In this document: in pieces, positions 1 through 8,625 of the stretch
How positions within the stretch are numbered: position 1 is the first letter of the stretch
Layout: each line of letters opens with the position of its first letter
Assembly: GCA_035403085.1 (NCBI GenBank)
Contig: DAONEM010000032.1
Span: forward strand, 1 to 24,091
Source: JAMOAD01 sp023621955
GTDB lineage: Bacteria > Acidobacteriota > Aminicenantia > JAMOAD01
Direction of reading: 5' to 3'
DNA length: 24,091 nucleotides
Position numbers and translations under genes: made by a program
Notes under the pieces: model-generated
What the model saw: only the letters and a program-made list of their open reading frames with translations
What the model was told of the DNA's origin: nothing
Databases searched by the model: none

Positions 1-1029
1 TCGGATCTTCACCTTTCCACCCTCTGCCCCCCCTACCTCCGGGTCGACGGGGACATGGCCTCCCTGGAAAGGCCCCCCTTCACGGAAGAAGAGCTCATGG
101 CGGGGGTTGAAGAGTTCACCCCCCAGCGGAACCTCAAGGAGCTCGCAGAGACCAACGACACGGACTTCGCCGTTGAGCTTATTGAGGGCCACCGCTTTCG
201 GGCCAACCTCTTCAGGGACAGGAAGGGGCTCTGCGCTGTTTTCAGGCACATTCCCTCGAAGATTCTAACCCCTGAAGAGATCAAGCTCCCATCGGTGATC
301 CTCGACCTCTGCCTCTTCCCCAAGGGGCTGGTTCTTGTCACCGGTCCAACGGGAAGCGGAAAGTCCACCACCCTCGCCTCCATGATCCACTGGATCAACC
401 AACGGGAGAAGAAGCACATCATCACCGTGGAGGACCCCATCGAGTTTGTTCATGAGAACGAGCTCTCTCTGGTCAACCAGAGGGAGGTTCAAGTCCATAC
501 GGCCTCGTTCAAGAGAGCCCTGAAGGCTGCCCTGAGGGAGGATCCTGACATCATTCTGGTCGGGGAGATGCGTGACCTGGAGACCATTGCCATCGCCATC
601 GAGATGGCCGTTACGGGTCACCTTGTCTTCGGCACGCTCCATACATCGACGGCCATCGGAACCGTGGACAGGATCATCGACCAGTTCCCCTCGGGCCAGC
701 AGGCGCAGATACGAACCATGCTCGCCGACGCCCTGATCGGAGTCGTCTCCCAGATGCTCTGCAAGAAAGAGGGGGGAGGCAGGGTCGGAGCCTACGAGGT
801 TCTCGTCGTGAACCCCGCCGTCTCCAACTGCATCAGAGAGGGAAAGAACTTTCAGATCGCCACTCTGATGCAGACCGGGAAGAGCATGGGAATGCGTTCC
901 ATGAACGACTCCCTCCAGGAGCTTGTGGAAAGCACCCTTATCTCTCCCGACGAGGCCCTCAACAAGGCTCTGGACAAGGAGAACCTCAAGAGATCCCTGG
1001 CGGCGAAAAAGTTTATTCCCGCCCCCTAA
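1..1029 (+). CDS. pilT: PilT-family type IV pilus retraction ATPase, 5' end cut by window edge
   Basis: Hexameric cytoplasmic ATPase of the GspE/PilT superfamily, which in characterised members powers type IV pilus retraction and twitching motility. The frame is open from base 1 and already reads SDLHLS...RVDGD, the normal PilT N-terminal motif, so only a few to about 20 residues are missing; the ATG at 55 is internal. Visible motifs, counted from the first codon: Walker A GPTGSGKST (about 115-123), Asp box VEDPIEF, Walker B region DPDIILVGEMRD and His box GHLVFGTLHTSTA. The C-terminal VSNCIREGK resembles the AIRNLIRE retraction motif, and GMRSMNDSLQELV is also PilT-like. PilU is the main alternative; both share these motifs. 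The stop lies 3 bp from the stop of the convergent gene. No other pilus gene is visible here. Confidence 0.93.
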   Translation, partial: SDLHLSTLCPPYLRVDGDMASLERPPFTEEELMAGVEEFTPQRNLKELAETNDTDFAVELIEGHRFRANLFRDRKGLCAVFRHIPSKILTPEEIKLPSVILDLCLFPKGLVLVTGPTGSGKSTTLASMIHWINQREKKHIITVEDPIEFVHENELSLVNQREVQVHTASFKRALKAALREDPDIILVGEMRDLETIAIAIEMAVTGHLVFGTLHTSTAIGTVDRIIDQFPSGQQAQIRTMLADALIGVVSQMLCKKEGGGRVGAYEVLVVNPAVSNCIREGKNFQIATLMQTGKSMGMRSMNDSLQELVESTLISPDEALNKALDKENLKRSLAAKKFIPAP

Positions 1030-1032
1030 GGC

Positions 1033-1548
1033 TTAGGAGCGCCTCTCCCAGACCCCGTCGACCTTCCCGATGTAGAGGCGGTGGTAGTCTTCCTGAGGGT
1101 AGAGGGGAAGGATCTCCTCCATGCCGAAGTTTCTGGGGTCCAGGTCTTGAAAGTAGATCTTGCGGCACTCCAGAACCAAACGGGCCTCTTCGAAGGCCAC
1201 TCCCCCTCTCGGTGTCTCCAAGGGGGTCAGGCCCGCCCCTTCGCTCTTGTTCTCATCCCTTCCCGAGTGGGTGCCGCAGTACTCGAGCATGGGCCGGTAC
1301 TCTTCCCGGAAAAAGGAGAGGGTGAAGAGGTCGAAACGGTCCATCAGGGTCCTGGTGTAGCGCTGAGGACGAAGGAAGACAAAGACCACCTTCTGGTTCC
1401 AGAGGACGCCGAAACCGCCCCAAGAGGCGGTCATCGGGTTAAAATCCCCGGGCTTTCCAGGGGTGATGAGCATCCACTCCTGCCCAACCATTCGAAAGGG
1501 GTTACCGCTCATCTTCTCCGCAGGAACCTCACGAAAGAGTTTTTCCAT
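1033..1548 (-). CDS. flavin reductase-like (flavoredoxin-type) FMN-binding protein
   Basis: A 171-residue cytosolic protein with the look of the flavin reductase-like split-barrel family (flavoredoxin/DIM6-NTAB type), whose members bind FMN and either reduce flavin or pass electrons to partners. The family signature NPMTASWGGFGVLWN (about residues 37-51) followed by VVFVFLRPQRYT, a typical FMN-contact strand, is clear, and the length fits the family. The ATG start has GGGAGAGG about 6 nt upstream. There is no signal peptide or membrane segment. It lies about 160 bp downstream of the histidine kinase gene on the same strand, so co-transcription is possible but unproven. The physiological electron donor and acceptor cannot be read from the sequence. 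Confidence 0.85.
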   Translation of the reverse strand: MEKLFREVPAEKMSGNPFRMVGQEWMLITPGKPGDFNPMTASWGGFGVLWNQKVVFVFLRPQRYTRTLMDRFDLFTLSFFREEYRPMLEYCGTHSGRDENKSEGAGLTPLETPRGGVAFEEARLVLECRKIYFQDLDPRNFGMEEILPLYPQEDYHRLYIGKVDGVWERRS

Positions 1549-1707
1549 GGTTCACCTCTCCCTTGATGGTAGCACGGGAGAGGGGGTTCTCCCTAGAGGG
1601 GGAAGGAGATTCGCCCTCCTCCTCCGACATGTTCCCTCCCCCTTCGAAGGATTTTCTCTCTTAGTCAAACCCTGTAAGAAGAGACGGCCTCTCACTCTCC
1701 TCTCCGG

Positions 1708-3231
1708 TCACTCCCCGGAAGAACTCCCTGGGGTAGATGGATCGCCGACGGGAAGAAGAATCGTCAGAGTCGTCCCCTCCCCCCACCGGGAGGCCACATC
1801 GATCCACCCCCCATGGCGGCGGACGATGGTCCGAGAAGAGGACAATCCGAGCCCACTCCCTCCCCTCTTGGTCGTGAAGTAGGGGTCAAAAATCTTTCCC
1901 AGATTCTCCTGGGGGATTCCACTCCCTTGGTCTGTAAAACCGATCTGCAGGTAGGGTTTTCCTCCTTCCCCGTCGGCGTTGAAGGTGACTCTCCTGGCCG
2001 AAACAAAAACGTTCCCTCCCTCAGGCATTGCCTGAAGGGCATTAACCGTCAGGTTCTGAAAGACCTGAGCAATCTCCACTTCGTCGATCTCGACTGGAGG
2101 AAGGTCCGGCTCGATCTCGAAAACCGGCCGCACAGGGCTCCCGTTCAGCGCGAAAAGGACAGTTTCCCGAAGAATCTTTTCGATCTTGCAGATCCGTCGT
2201 TTCAGAGAGGTCAGCCCAGGAAACTCCCGCAGCTTCTGAACCATCTCCCGTCCGCACAAGACCGCTCTCTCAGCCTGGTCCAGCCTCTCCATGCTCTTTT
2301 CAGAGATTCCGGAGCCACTTTTCTTCACCAGCGAGATATTCCCTAAGAGAGTCGTCAGGATGTTGTTGAGATCGTGGATGTGCTCGTCAACAAAGGTTTG
2401 AAGACTCCTTTCGTCCTCCCGATCCGAAATACCGACAAGTGAGTCGAGTGGTTTCAGCACCATAACCGCACCGGTCACCTCTCCTACCCCTTCCAGAAGC
2501 GGAAAGAAGAGGATCCTCAGGGGAACGGGCTCTTTTCCTTCTCTCCTGAGGAGATACTCTCCCGCACCCTCCACCCTCTTCGCGATGGCCCTTTCCAGGG
2601 GGTGCTCTTGGAACGTTTCCCCGCAGAGCCCGGAGAGAGGGGCTTTTTCCACTAGTCTCAAGCCTAAAGCCTGTTCATCTTCCCGGAAGAGCAGACTCTG
2701 AGCGCTCTTGTTGAGGTACTCGATCCTCCCAGAGGCATCGACCACAACCATGGGCAAGGCAAAGGCTTCCGCATAAGCCACCTGACGTCTCACCTTGGCA
2801 CGAAGGTTCTCCTCCCAGCGGACACGCTGAAGTGCAACCTCTACGGTTCTCTCCAAATCCCTCTCGTAAAAGGGTTTCATAAGATAGCCGAAGGGAGAGG
2901 TCTTCTGGGCTCTTCGGAAGATTTCATCGTCATCGTTGGCGGTGATATAGACCACAGGGAAGAATCTCCTCTCCAAAAGCCTTTCGGCCGTCTCTACCCC
3001 ATCCTCCCCGTCCTGAAGGTCCATGTCCATGAGGACCAGGTCGGGCTGTTTCTCCAGGGCCAGAGAGAACCCTTCGTTGGAGTACCCGGTATTTCCCACC
3101 ACATCGTAGCCGTAGTGGCGTAAAACCGATTCGATCTGGGCACCCACGACTCTCTCCCCTTCGATGATCAGGATTCTCCCCTTTTCAGTCCTTCCCGAAA
3201 CCTTTTCACAACCTCTACAAAGACGATCCAT
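1708..3231 (-). CDS. cytosolic receiver-PAS-histidine kinase hybrid
   Basis: A 507-residue soluble sensor/relay kinase. Domain order (ATG numbering): CheY-like receiver about 18-135, with the predicted phospho-acceptor Asp69 in LVLMD, Thr97 and Lys119 in YLMKPF; a PAS domain about 150-265; a dimerisation/phosphotransfer segment with His286 in HDLNN; and a HATPase domain with the N box (NLTVNALQAMPEG), DQGSGIP, an F box (FDPYFTT) and GSGLGLSSSR. There are no membrane segments, so it reads an intracellular signal or is phosphorylated by another kinase through its N-terminal receiver. The receiver's acidic pocket reads E24-G25-E26 instead of the usual E-D-E. The ATG at 3231 was chosen over the TTG at 3252 because of an excellent GGAGGAGAGG 5 nt upstream. 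No output response regulator is adjacent. Confidence 0.9.
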   Translation of the reverse strand: MDRLCRGCEKVSGRTEKGRILIIEGERVVGAQIESVLRHYGYDVVGNTGYSNEGFSLALEKQPDLVLMDMDLQDGEDGVETAERLLERRFFPVVYITANDDDEIFRRAQKTSPFGYLMKPFYERDLERTVEVALQRVRWEENLRAKVRRQVAYAEAFALPMVVVDASGRIEYLNKSAQSLLFREDEQALGLRLVEKAPLSGLCGETFQEHPLERAIAKRVEGAGEYLLRREGKEPVPLRILFFPLLEGVGEVTGAVMVLKPLDSLVGISDREDERSLQTFVDEHIHDLNNILTTLLGNISLVKKSGSGISEKSMERLDQAERAVLCGREMVQKLREFPGLTSLKRRICKIEKILRETVLFALNGSPVRPVFEIEPDLPPVEIDEVEIAQVFQNLTVNALQAMPEGGNVFVSARRVTFNADGEGGKPYLQIGFTDQGSGIPQENLGKIFDPYFTTKRGGSGLGLSSSRTIVRRHGGWIDVASRWGEGTTLTILLPVGDPSTPGSSSGE

Positions 3232-3236
3232 CGTTT

Positions 3237-3246
3237 CCTCTCCTCC
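3237..3246 (-). promoter_or_regulatory. strong ribosome binding site fixing the kinase start at 3231
   Basis: On the minus strand this reads GGAGGAGAGG, 5 nt before the ATG at 3231-3229. A TTG at 3252 would put this site inside the coding region, so the ATG is preferred. Confidence 0.7.
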
Positions 3247-3609
3247 AGACAAGGTCTAGACTTTAAAAGGCTACCAATCTGGCCCTTCCCACATCCTTTC
3301 CTTCCGCAAGTCGTTTGAGACGACAGAACTCTTACCTGTTCCTTTAAAAAAGTTTCAAGCTCTCACTCCCGGGGAGAGAAGCTCAGAGATTAACATCTCG
3401 GCTGACAGTAACGTCGGTTTATCACCGATCTTTCTGGATTCTTCAGAATGTCTCTGCTATGCTTTCGAGTATGAAGAGATCCTTCCACGTTGCCACAAGG
3501 AGAGGGTTCCAAGGCAAGGAGAACGCTTCGGGAGTTCTCTTCGTTTCTCCACAATTTTCATAGCTAATAGGAACCGTTTCCTTGTTATGATATGTTCACG
3601 CCGACCTTT
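3247..3609. other. gene-free regulatory stretch upstream of kinase gene
   Basis: No convincing gene is seen on either strand up to the assembly gap. Contents: a 5-bp-arm inverted repeat GTCGT-5 nt-ACGAC at 3310-3324; a weak minus-strand promoter candidate (TTGAAA, 18 bp, TAAGAG, roughly 3330-3360) that could serve the kinase; and a plus-strand extended -10 next to the gap, listed separately. It presumably holds the divergent promoters of the kinase and of the S24 regulator. Confidence 0.5.
3583..3591 (+). promoter_or_regulatory. possible extended -10 promoter for the S24 regulator
   Basis: TGTTATGAT fits an extended -10 (TGn-TATGAT). Immediately upstream, 3570-3581 reads GGAACCGTTTCC, an imperfect palindrome that could be an operator for the S24-type regulator whose gene lies across the gap. 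No good -35 is present. The link to that gene is inferred from position only. Confidence 0.35.
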
Positions 3610-3709
3610 NNNNNNNNNNNNNNNNNNNNNNNNNNNNNNNNNNNNNNNNNNNNNNNNNNNNNNNNNNNNNNNNNNNNNNNNNNNNNNNNNNNNNNNNNNN
3701 NNNNNNNNN
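3610..3709. other. assembly gap (100 N)
   Basis: Exactly 100 undetermined bases, the conventional placeholder for a scaffold gap of unknown size. It removes the N-terminal part of the S24 regulator gene. A normal gene of this type would need several hundred bases here, so the true gap is probably longer than 100 bp. Confidence 0.97.
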
Positions 3710-3983
3710 CCTCATCTCTCCCGGCGACCGTTTGTTGATCGATGGAGACCCCAAGATCGCCGACCTTCCCCCCCAAGAGGAGAGGCTCTACCTTGTGAGA
3801 CAGCCAGAGAAGGAGAAGGTTTGCCCCCGTTATGTCAAGAGGCTTGAAGGCCCTCTCCTCTTCTTCTACCCTCTGAACATCGCCGAGTTTGAACCCTTAA
3901 CCCTCTCCCCTCAGGAGAGCCCCCTCTCCAAGTTTATCCTCGGAAGGGTTGCGGGACTCTTCCGAACGTTTCCCGCCCCTTAA
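3710..3983 (+). CDS. S24 (LexA/CI-like) transcriptional regulator, C-terminal part only
   Basis: The frame is open from the end of the assembly gap, and about 90 residues remain. They match the C-terminal half of peptidase S24 domains of LexA/CI/XRE-S24 regulators. SPGDRLLID is the strand that follows the catalytic Ser-Met motif. RLYLVR...RYVKRLE carries the expected catalytic lysine in VKR, and ILGRVAGLFR is the usual final strand. The catalytic serine should lie only a few codons back, inside the gap, and the DNA-binding domain is also missing. Such proteins repress genes until RecA- or signal-triggered self-cleavage, or act as non-cleaving repressors. Which type this is, and whether its N-terminus is XRE-like, cannot be told. 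Its 3' end faces the diguanylate cyclase gene across 69 bp. Confidence 0.7.
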
Positions 3984-4052
3984 CCAAGGTCCGACGAAAA
4001 GGCAGGCCTTCCTTCACAGGATCAAGAGGGGCCACGTTTCCCACCCCGTCTC

Positions 4053-6467
4053 TCACCGCCTCTTCGGCTTCTCTCCTTCCACAACGGCTCTGTTACGCCC
4101 CTCCCGTTTGGCCCTGTAGAGACAATCGTCCCCCTTGTCGATCAGAGAAGCCGCCGTATCACCGGGAGCGTAGAGGGCAACCCCCAAGCTTATGGTGACG
4201 GAGACACCGCTGGCCTCTTTCGATTCCCCCTCCACGGCCCGCCGGATTCTCTCGGCCACCGCCCCCGCCTTCTCCAAGGGTGTTCTGGGGAGAACGGCGA
4301 GAAACTCCTCTCCCCCGTAGCGACCAAGGATGTCCGTCTTCCTGAGCGCCTTTTTCAAAAGCCCGGCAACAGATTCCAAGACCTTGTCGCCCACACCGTG
4401 GCCATAGGTGTCGTTCACATCCTTGAAATGGTCGATATCTCCCATGATCACCGAGAGGGGCTCCTGATAACGTACCCCTCTGCCGATCTCCTCTTCCAGT
4501 CGCTCAAAGATATGCCTATGGTTGAAGAGCTTCGTCAAACCGTCCCGAATCGACCTCTCCTGCAACTCCCGGTTCAACCGTTCCAGGTCCACCTGCGCCC
4601 TCTTCAAGAGGGTGATGTCCTTCATGACCCAGAGGTAGTAGACCCCCTCACGGGATTCGATCACCTCCCCTGAGAGCAGAGCCATGAGCCTCTCCCCCTT
4701 CGCCGTCTTCAGGGGAACCTCAAGGTTCCTGATCCCTCTCTGCGACCGAACCCTTCGTCTCAGCATCACCTCCCGCCCCTTGCTGTCGATGAAGCCCAAG
4801 CCCGAAGCGGTAAACCCGACAACCTCTTCCCTCTTGAAGCCCATGACGCGCAGGAAGCTCTTGTTAACATCGACGATGGTTCCGTCCTCGATCTCCGAAA
4901 CAACCATGAGGGTCGGGTTGAGGTGAAAGAGGCGAGAGAACCGTTCCTGGGATATCCGCAGGAGCCTCTCCGCCTCGACCCTCTCGGTCATGTCCCGGCT
5001 GACGCAGAAGAGAACCTTTTGATCACTCCAGCGGCCCTGGACAAACTTTGTTTCCACCGGGATTTCGCTCCCTCCCCTCTCCTGAAGAGGAAAGTGAAGG
5101 ATCTGTTCCTCACCCCGAAGGATCTTGTTCAACTGCCTCTGAACCTTCTCCCGTACCCCCGGTGGGTGGAGGAGGGTGGCCGATTGCCCTTTCAACTCCC
5201 TCTCCTGATAGCCCAACCTCTCCTCCAGGGCCCGGTTGACGACGATAATCTTCAGCTCCGAGTCAAGGATGAAGAGAAAATCGTTGACCGTATCGAAGAA
5301 GGACCTGAGGTTCTCTTCACTTTCCTGAACGAGCCTCTCCGCCTCTTTCCTCTCGGTAATATCACGGGAGAAGCCAACGATTCCCAGAATTTTCCTCTTT
5401 TCACCAAAGACAGGGGCCTTGTAAACCTCCACCCACTCTTGTTCCTGCGAAACTCCGCGGTTCCTCTCCTCTAAGAAGAGCTTCTTTCCGCTCCTCATCA
5501 CCTTCATGTCTTCGCGACGAAGTTTTTGGGCCAACTCTTTGGGAAAAAAATCAAATTCCGTCAGACCCACGAGCTCCTCCCTCTTCTTTTGAACACTCTC
5601 CAGAAAAGTTGAGTTCGCCCCCTCGAATCTCCCCTCCTTGTCTTTCATCCAAACCGCAAAGGGGAGGTTGTCCAACAGAGCCTGTTGCTGAGCCTGGAGC
5701 TTCATCAAAGCCCTCTCCGCCGTCTTTCGCCGGGTTATCTGCCGGACAATGATGAGAACTCTCCCCCCGGAGAAGGGAACAAAGCGTGCCTCAAAGCTCT
5801 CTTCGCTCCCGGAGAGGAGAACGGAAAACTCAAATTCCTGAGGGGCTCTCTTCTCCAAGGTCTTTCTCAAGACCCGGGCCAAGCCGTCGGAGATCGAAGG
5901 GGGAAAGAGTTTTGACACAGATTTCCCCTGGACTCCTTCGTGGAGAATGAGGAGGGGCGCCTTCTCCCCGGCCTGAAAATCAAGAACCTTTCCCTCTCCG
6001 TCGAGAAGAAGGAGAAGGTCCGGGAAGGCGTTTAAGATCTTCCTCAACTCCTCGGAAGAGCGGTCCCTGGTCTCTTGCCACCGCCTCTCCCGGTCGATAT
6101 CCGTAAAGGTTGCCATAAAACGGCGAACCTTGAGAAGGCCGCCTGCGAAGAGGACTCCCCTGACGACCAGCCACCGGTACTCTCCACCTTTACAGAGAAG
6201 TCTCTGCTCCGAATGGAAGAGTCCCTCCTCCTTCCGGTTCAAGAACTGGTTCCACTCCCTCTCGACCCGTTCTCTCTCCTCCGGGTGAACCCTGCTCCAC
6301 CACTCTTCGCAACTTGATCCTATCTCTTCGGGACCATACCCTAAGAGCCTTTTCCAGGCTTCAGAATAGAAGACCTCTCCGCTCTCCAGGTCCCAATCGA
6401 GAACACCCTCCTCGACTTCCAGGTCTCTCTTCTTCGGCTCCTTTTCCTTCTGCGGCTTGTGCCCCAT
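4053..6467 (-). CDS. five-PAS diguanylate cyclase (GGEEF, intact I-site)
   Basis: An 804-residue soluble signalling enzyme that would make cyclic di-GMP from two GTP. Five consecutive PAS-type sensor modules can be followed at about 16-125, 135-250, 260-380, 385-505 and 508-625; the third to fifth end in the classic (D)IT/DMTER or KDIT linkers. A short coiled coil (LERLNRELQERS) leads to the GGDEF domain at about 640-800. The active site is GGEEF at 718-722, and RKTD at 709-712, exactly five residues upstream, is a complete product-inhibition I-site. DGLTKLFNHR and GDIDHFKDVNDTYGH are also canonical. No EAL domain or membrane segment is present, so it is a cytosolic cyclase tuned by ligands or redox state. 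A GGGGG-rich ribosome binding site lies 7 nt before the ATG. It starts 77 bp after the hydrolase gene on the same strand and may be in that operon. Confidence 0.93.
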   Translation of the reverse strand: MGHKPQKEKEPKKRDLEVEEGVLDWDLESGEVFYSEAWKRLLGYGPEEIGSSCEEWWSRVHPEERERVEREWNQFLNRKEEGLFHSEQRLLCKGGEYRWLVVRGVLFAGGLLKVRRFMATFTDIDRERRWQETRDRSSEELRKILNAFPDLLLLLDGEGKVLDFQAGEKAPLLILHEGVQGKSVSKLFPPSISDGLARVLRKTLEKRAPQEFEFSVLLSGSEESFEARFVPFSGGRVLIIVRQITRRKTAERALMKLQAQQQALLDNLPFAVWMKDKEGRFEGANSTFLESVQKKREELVGLTEFDFFPKELAQKLRREDMKVMRSGKKLFLEERNRGVSQEQEWVEVYKAPVFGEKRKILGIVGFSRDITERKEAERLVQESEENLRSFFDTVNDFLFILDSELKIIVVNRALEERLGYQERELKGQSATLLHPPGVREKVQRQLNKILRGEEQILHFPLQERGGSEIPVETKFVQGRWSDQKVLFCVSRDMTERVEAERLLRISQERFSRLFHLNPTLMVVSEIEDGTIVDVNKSFLRVMGFKREEVVGFTASGLGFIDSKGREVMLRRRVRSQRGIRNLEVPLKTAKGERLMALLSGEVIESREGVYYLWVMKDITLLKRAQVDLERLNRELQERSIRDGLTKLFNHRHIFERLEEEIGRGVRYQEPLSVIMGDIDHFKDVNDTYGHGVGDKVLESVAGLLKKALRKTDILGRYGGEEFLAVLPRTPLEKAGAVAERIRRAVEGESKEASGVSVTISLGVALYAPGDTAASLIDKGDDCLYRAKREGRNRAVVEGEKPKRR

Positions 6468-6544
6468 AGGTCTGCCCCCTTTCTTCGCGGCTCTGACCTA
6501 TTTTGCCACGCCCTACTGGGGGTTAGCAAGTGTTCCGAAAAAGA

Positions 6545-7963
6545 TCAAGGGGTCCCGACCCTGGTGAGGATCCAATCCGAGAGTGTCTCCAGGAAACCTG
6601 GAAGGAAAACCTTTTCCAAGGAAGGGTACTCCGAAGGGCTTCCCGTCTTCGCCTGAAGGAAGAGATGGTTCCCTCCCGGAATCACTCGTATGGTCACATC
6701 CCCGTTTCCTCCCCTCTTGAAGGCCTCTCGGAGGGGAGAAACGTTTTGCTCCGGAGAAACTTGGAGATCTAGGGCCCCATAGAGGGCGAGAACCGGACAC
6801 TTCACCCTCTCATGGGCCTGAGCGGGATCGTAAGAGAGAAAGAACCGGGTCCAAGGCGAACGGAGTGTTGCAAGCTGGAGAGCGGCGTAGGAGTTCACGA
6901 AAGCCTCGGTGTCAGAAACACTTCTTCGCTCTTCTGGTCCCATGGTCTTGAGGCTTTCCCGGATTCCCTCCTTCACCGTTCTTTCAAGCTCCTCCGCTCC
7001 CCCTGGGGAGTTGAGCAGGACGTAGACCCTTCTCTGCTCCTCGAGGGTTTTACGGATCTCCTCGTCCCGCAAACCCATGGCCTTCGAAATGAGACGGATC
7101 TGTTCGATCACGATCTCCTCACCCTTGACGGCGGGTCCGCTCAGAAGAACGACGAAGCGGAAGTGGTCCTCCTGAGCCGCAAGGGAGGCGACGCTTCCCC
7201 CTTCGCTGTGGCCGATTAATCCTATCTTCTCCTTAAGAATCTCCTCTCTCCCCCTCATATAGGCGGCCTGGGCCAGAACATCCGAGGCGAAGTCCCGGGT
7301 CGTAGAGGCAGCGGTACTCCCTCCAGACCCGCCGACTCCCCGATCATCGCATCTGAGGACGGCGATTCCCTTCCTAGCCAGATGGTCGGCAATGACGCGA
7401 AAAGGTTTGAAGCCGAGGATCTCCTCGTCCCGGTTCTGGGCACCGCTCCCGGTGATCATGATCACCCCCGGAAAGGGCCCCTTCCCTTGGGGGAGAGTCA
7501 ACGTTCCTGCCAGCCTTATCCCTTGGTTGAGGAGAGAGACCTCCTCCTCTCTGTAGGGGGAAGGCTCCGCAACCGCCATTTTCTCCACAGAAGCCTCCTC
7601 TCCCCGCAGGAGCCTGAAGGTACCTTTCACGCCTGCTTGCAGAAAAGTCCCCTGAAGGGTTCGTTCCCGAAGAACTCCGTCGAAAAGGGCCAGCCCCGGC
7701 CCAGCGGCAAGTTCGAAATGGAGCTTTTCCCCCTCTCTGCGGAGGTTCGTCAAGGGTCGCCCAAACGCTTTCTGTTGGGGAATGTCGATGGTCCCCGTCA
7801 AACCGGCGTCGCCCTCTTCCAGGTGGACGATGATCTTCAACTCCCCCCCCAGAAGGGTGAGTGTTCCCTCCCAGGGACCGGTAAGACCCTCCGCCCGGCT
7901 CTGAGCACTGAGAAGGGTGAAAGAAAGAAGAACCAAAGCAAGAAAGAAGAGGGGCTTTCTCAT
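6545..7963 (-). CDS. exported alpha/beta hydrolase (serine esterase/peptidase-like)
   Basis: A 472-residue protein with a Sec signal peptide (residues 1-23, ending near QSRA), an N-terminal beta-rich domain (about 27-122) and an alpha/beta-hydrolase domain (about 140-470). The catalytic triad is visible: Ser253 in GHSEGG, Asp399 in YGALDLQ and His433 in PGGNH. The oxyanion/entry motif is TGSGAQNRDE, and the DDRGVGGSGG strand is typical of the COG1073-type hydrolases often annotated as S9-like peptidase. It probably acts in the periplasm or outside the cell; the substrate is unknown. The gene overlaps the end of the SdpI-like gene by ATGA, with AAGGAG 5 nt before its ATG, so translation is coupled. 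Confidence 0.88.
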   Translation of the reverse strand: MRKPLFFLALVLLSFTLLSAQSRAEGLTGPWEGTLTLLGGELKIIVHLEEGDAGLTGTIDIPQQKAFGRPLTNLRREGEKLHFELAAGPGLALFDGVLRERTLQGTFLQAGVKGTFRLLRGEEASVEKMAVAEPSPYREEEVSLLNQGIRLAGTLTLPQGKGPFPGVIMITGSGAQNRDEEILGFKPFRVIADHLARKGIAVLRCDDRGVGGSGGSTAASTTRDFASDVLAQAAYMRGREEILKEKIGLIGHSEGGSVASLAAQEDHFRFVVLLSGPAVKGEEIVIEQIRLISKAMGLRDEEIRKTLEEQRRVYVLLNSPGGAEELERTVKEGIRESLKTMGPEERRSVSDTEAFVNSYAALQLATLRSPWTRFFLSYDPAQAHERVKCPVLALYGALDLQVSPEQNVSPLREAFKRGGNGDVTIRVIPGGNHLFLQAKTGSPSEYPSLEKVFLPGFLETLSDWILTRVGTP

Positions 7964-8625
7964 GGTTTCTCCTTATGGGCTCTCTTCTCCCGAAGGAAGA
8001 GCGAGAAAGGGTAGATAAAGGCGACGAAGAGAACCATCGGGACGATGAGCGCGAACATGGCGGTTCCCGAGTTGAGGCCGAGGAGAGATAGGAGGAGGAT
8101 TCCCAAGCCTGTGATGACGAAGAGGATTCCCCCCACCCGATGGCTCTTCTTCCATATCCTCTCGGAAGAGAGGGTCCAAGGGGTTCTGATCCCCACGAAC
8201 CAGTTGGCGGGAACCCGGGGAAGAAGGTTCCCTATAAAGATGAAGAGGAGGGCGACCGTTCCCCCTACAAGCCACCTGGGCGACCTTCCGACCTTGGCGA
8301 TCCAGAGGCTCATGAGGCTGAAGACAAACAAGAAGATAAGGAGTGAGTTTCGGATCGTGATGAAGAGAGGGTGGCGGTCTCGAAGGGCCTCTCCCTTGGG
8401 ATCGATGGAAGGAAGAAGGGTCAACAGCACATGGAGGAAGAGGCCCATGGCCAGAACCAGAAAGGGGAAGAGGGTCTTGGAGGTCCAACCGTTGGGGGTC
8501 CCGTCGGAGCCGAAATGGGTGGGGATCTTCTCCGGTAGAGAGGAGAAGAGAAGCGAGTAGACCAAGAGAAAGAGGAAGAGAAGAACCAAGGGGAGGAGCT
8601 CTCTTCGCAACCCTTTACCGATCAT
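7960..8625 (-). CDS. SdpI-like integral membrane protein (DUF1648 + SdpI domains)
   Basis: A 221-residue membrane protein with about six hydrophobic segments. Near the N-terminus LPEKIPTHFGSDGTPNGW (about 29-46) is the DUF1648 signature. The second half carries the SdpI signature PANWFVGIRTPWTLSSERIW followed by a final pair of membrane helices. In Bacillus subtilis, SdpI gives immunity to the SdpC toxin and also acts in signalling by holding the repressor SdpR at the membrane. Here the gene overlaps the ArsR gene by 11 bp upstream and the hydrolase gene by 4 bp downstream, the sdpR-sdpI arrangement found in many genomes without a toxin gene. AAGGAG lies 6 nt before the ATG. Whether it confers immunity or only senses a membrane signal is unknown. 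Confidence 0.9.
   Translation of the reverse strand: MIGKGLRRELLPLVLLFLFLLVYSLLFSSLPEKIPTHFGSDGTPNGWTSKTLFPFLVLAMGLFLHVLLTLLPSIDPKGEALRDRHPLFITIRNSLLIFLFVFSLMSLWIAKVGRSPRWLVGGTVALLFIFIGNLLPRVPANWFVGIRTPWTLSSERIWKKSHRVGGILFVITGLGILLLSLLGLNSGTAMFALIVPMVLFVAFIYPFSLFLREKRAHKEKP

Noticed and set aside
1549..1707. Possible gene or terminator between kinase and flavin-reductase genes
   Set aside because: Only purine-rich tracts and short imperfect repeats are seen; no open frame with a ribosome binding site and no hairpin plus T-run.
3470..3562. 30-codon ORF before the assembly gap as a possible regulator N-terminus
   Set aside because: It stops at a TAG before the gap and shows no helix-turn-helix pattern.
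3999..4010. AAGGC-AG-GCCTT palindrome between convergent genes as a terminator
   Set aside because: Loop of 2 nt and no T-run on either side; not a credible Rho-independent terminator.
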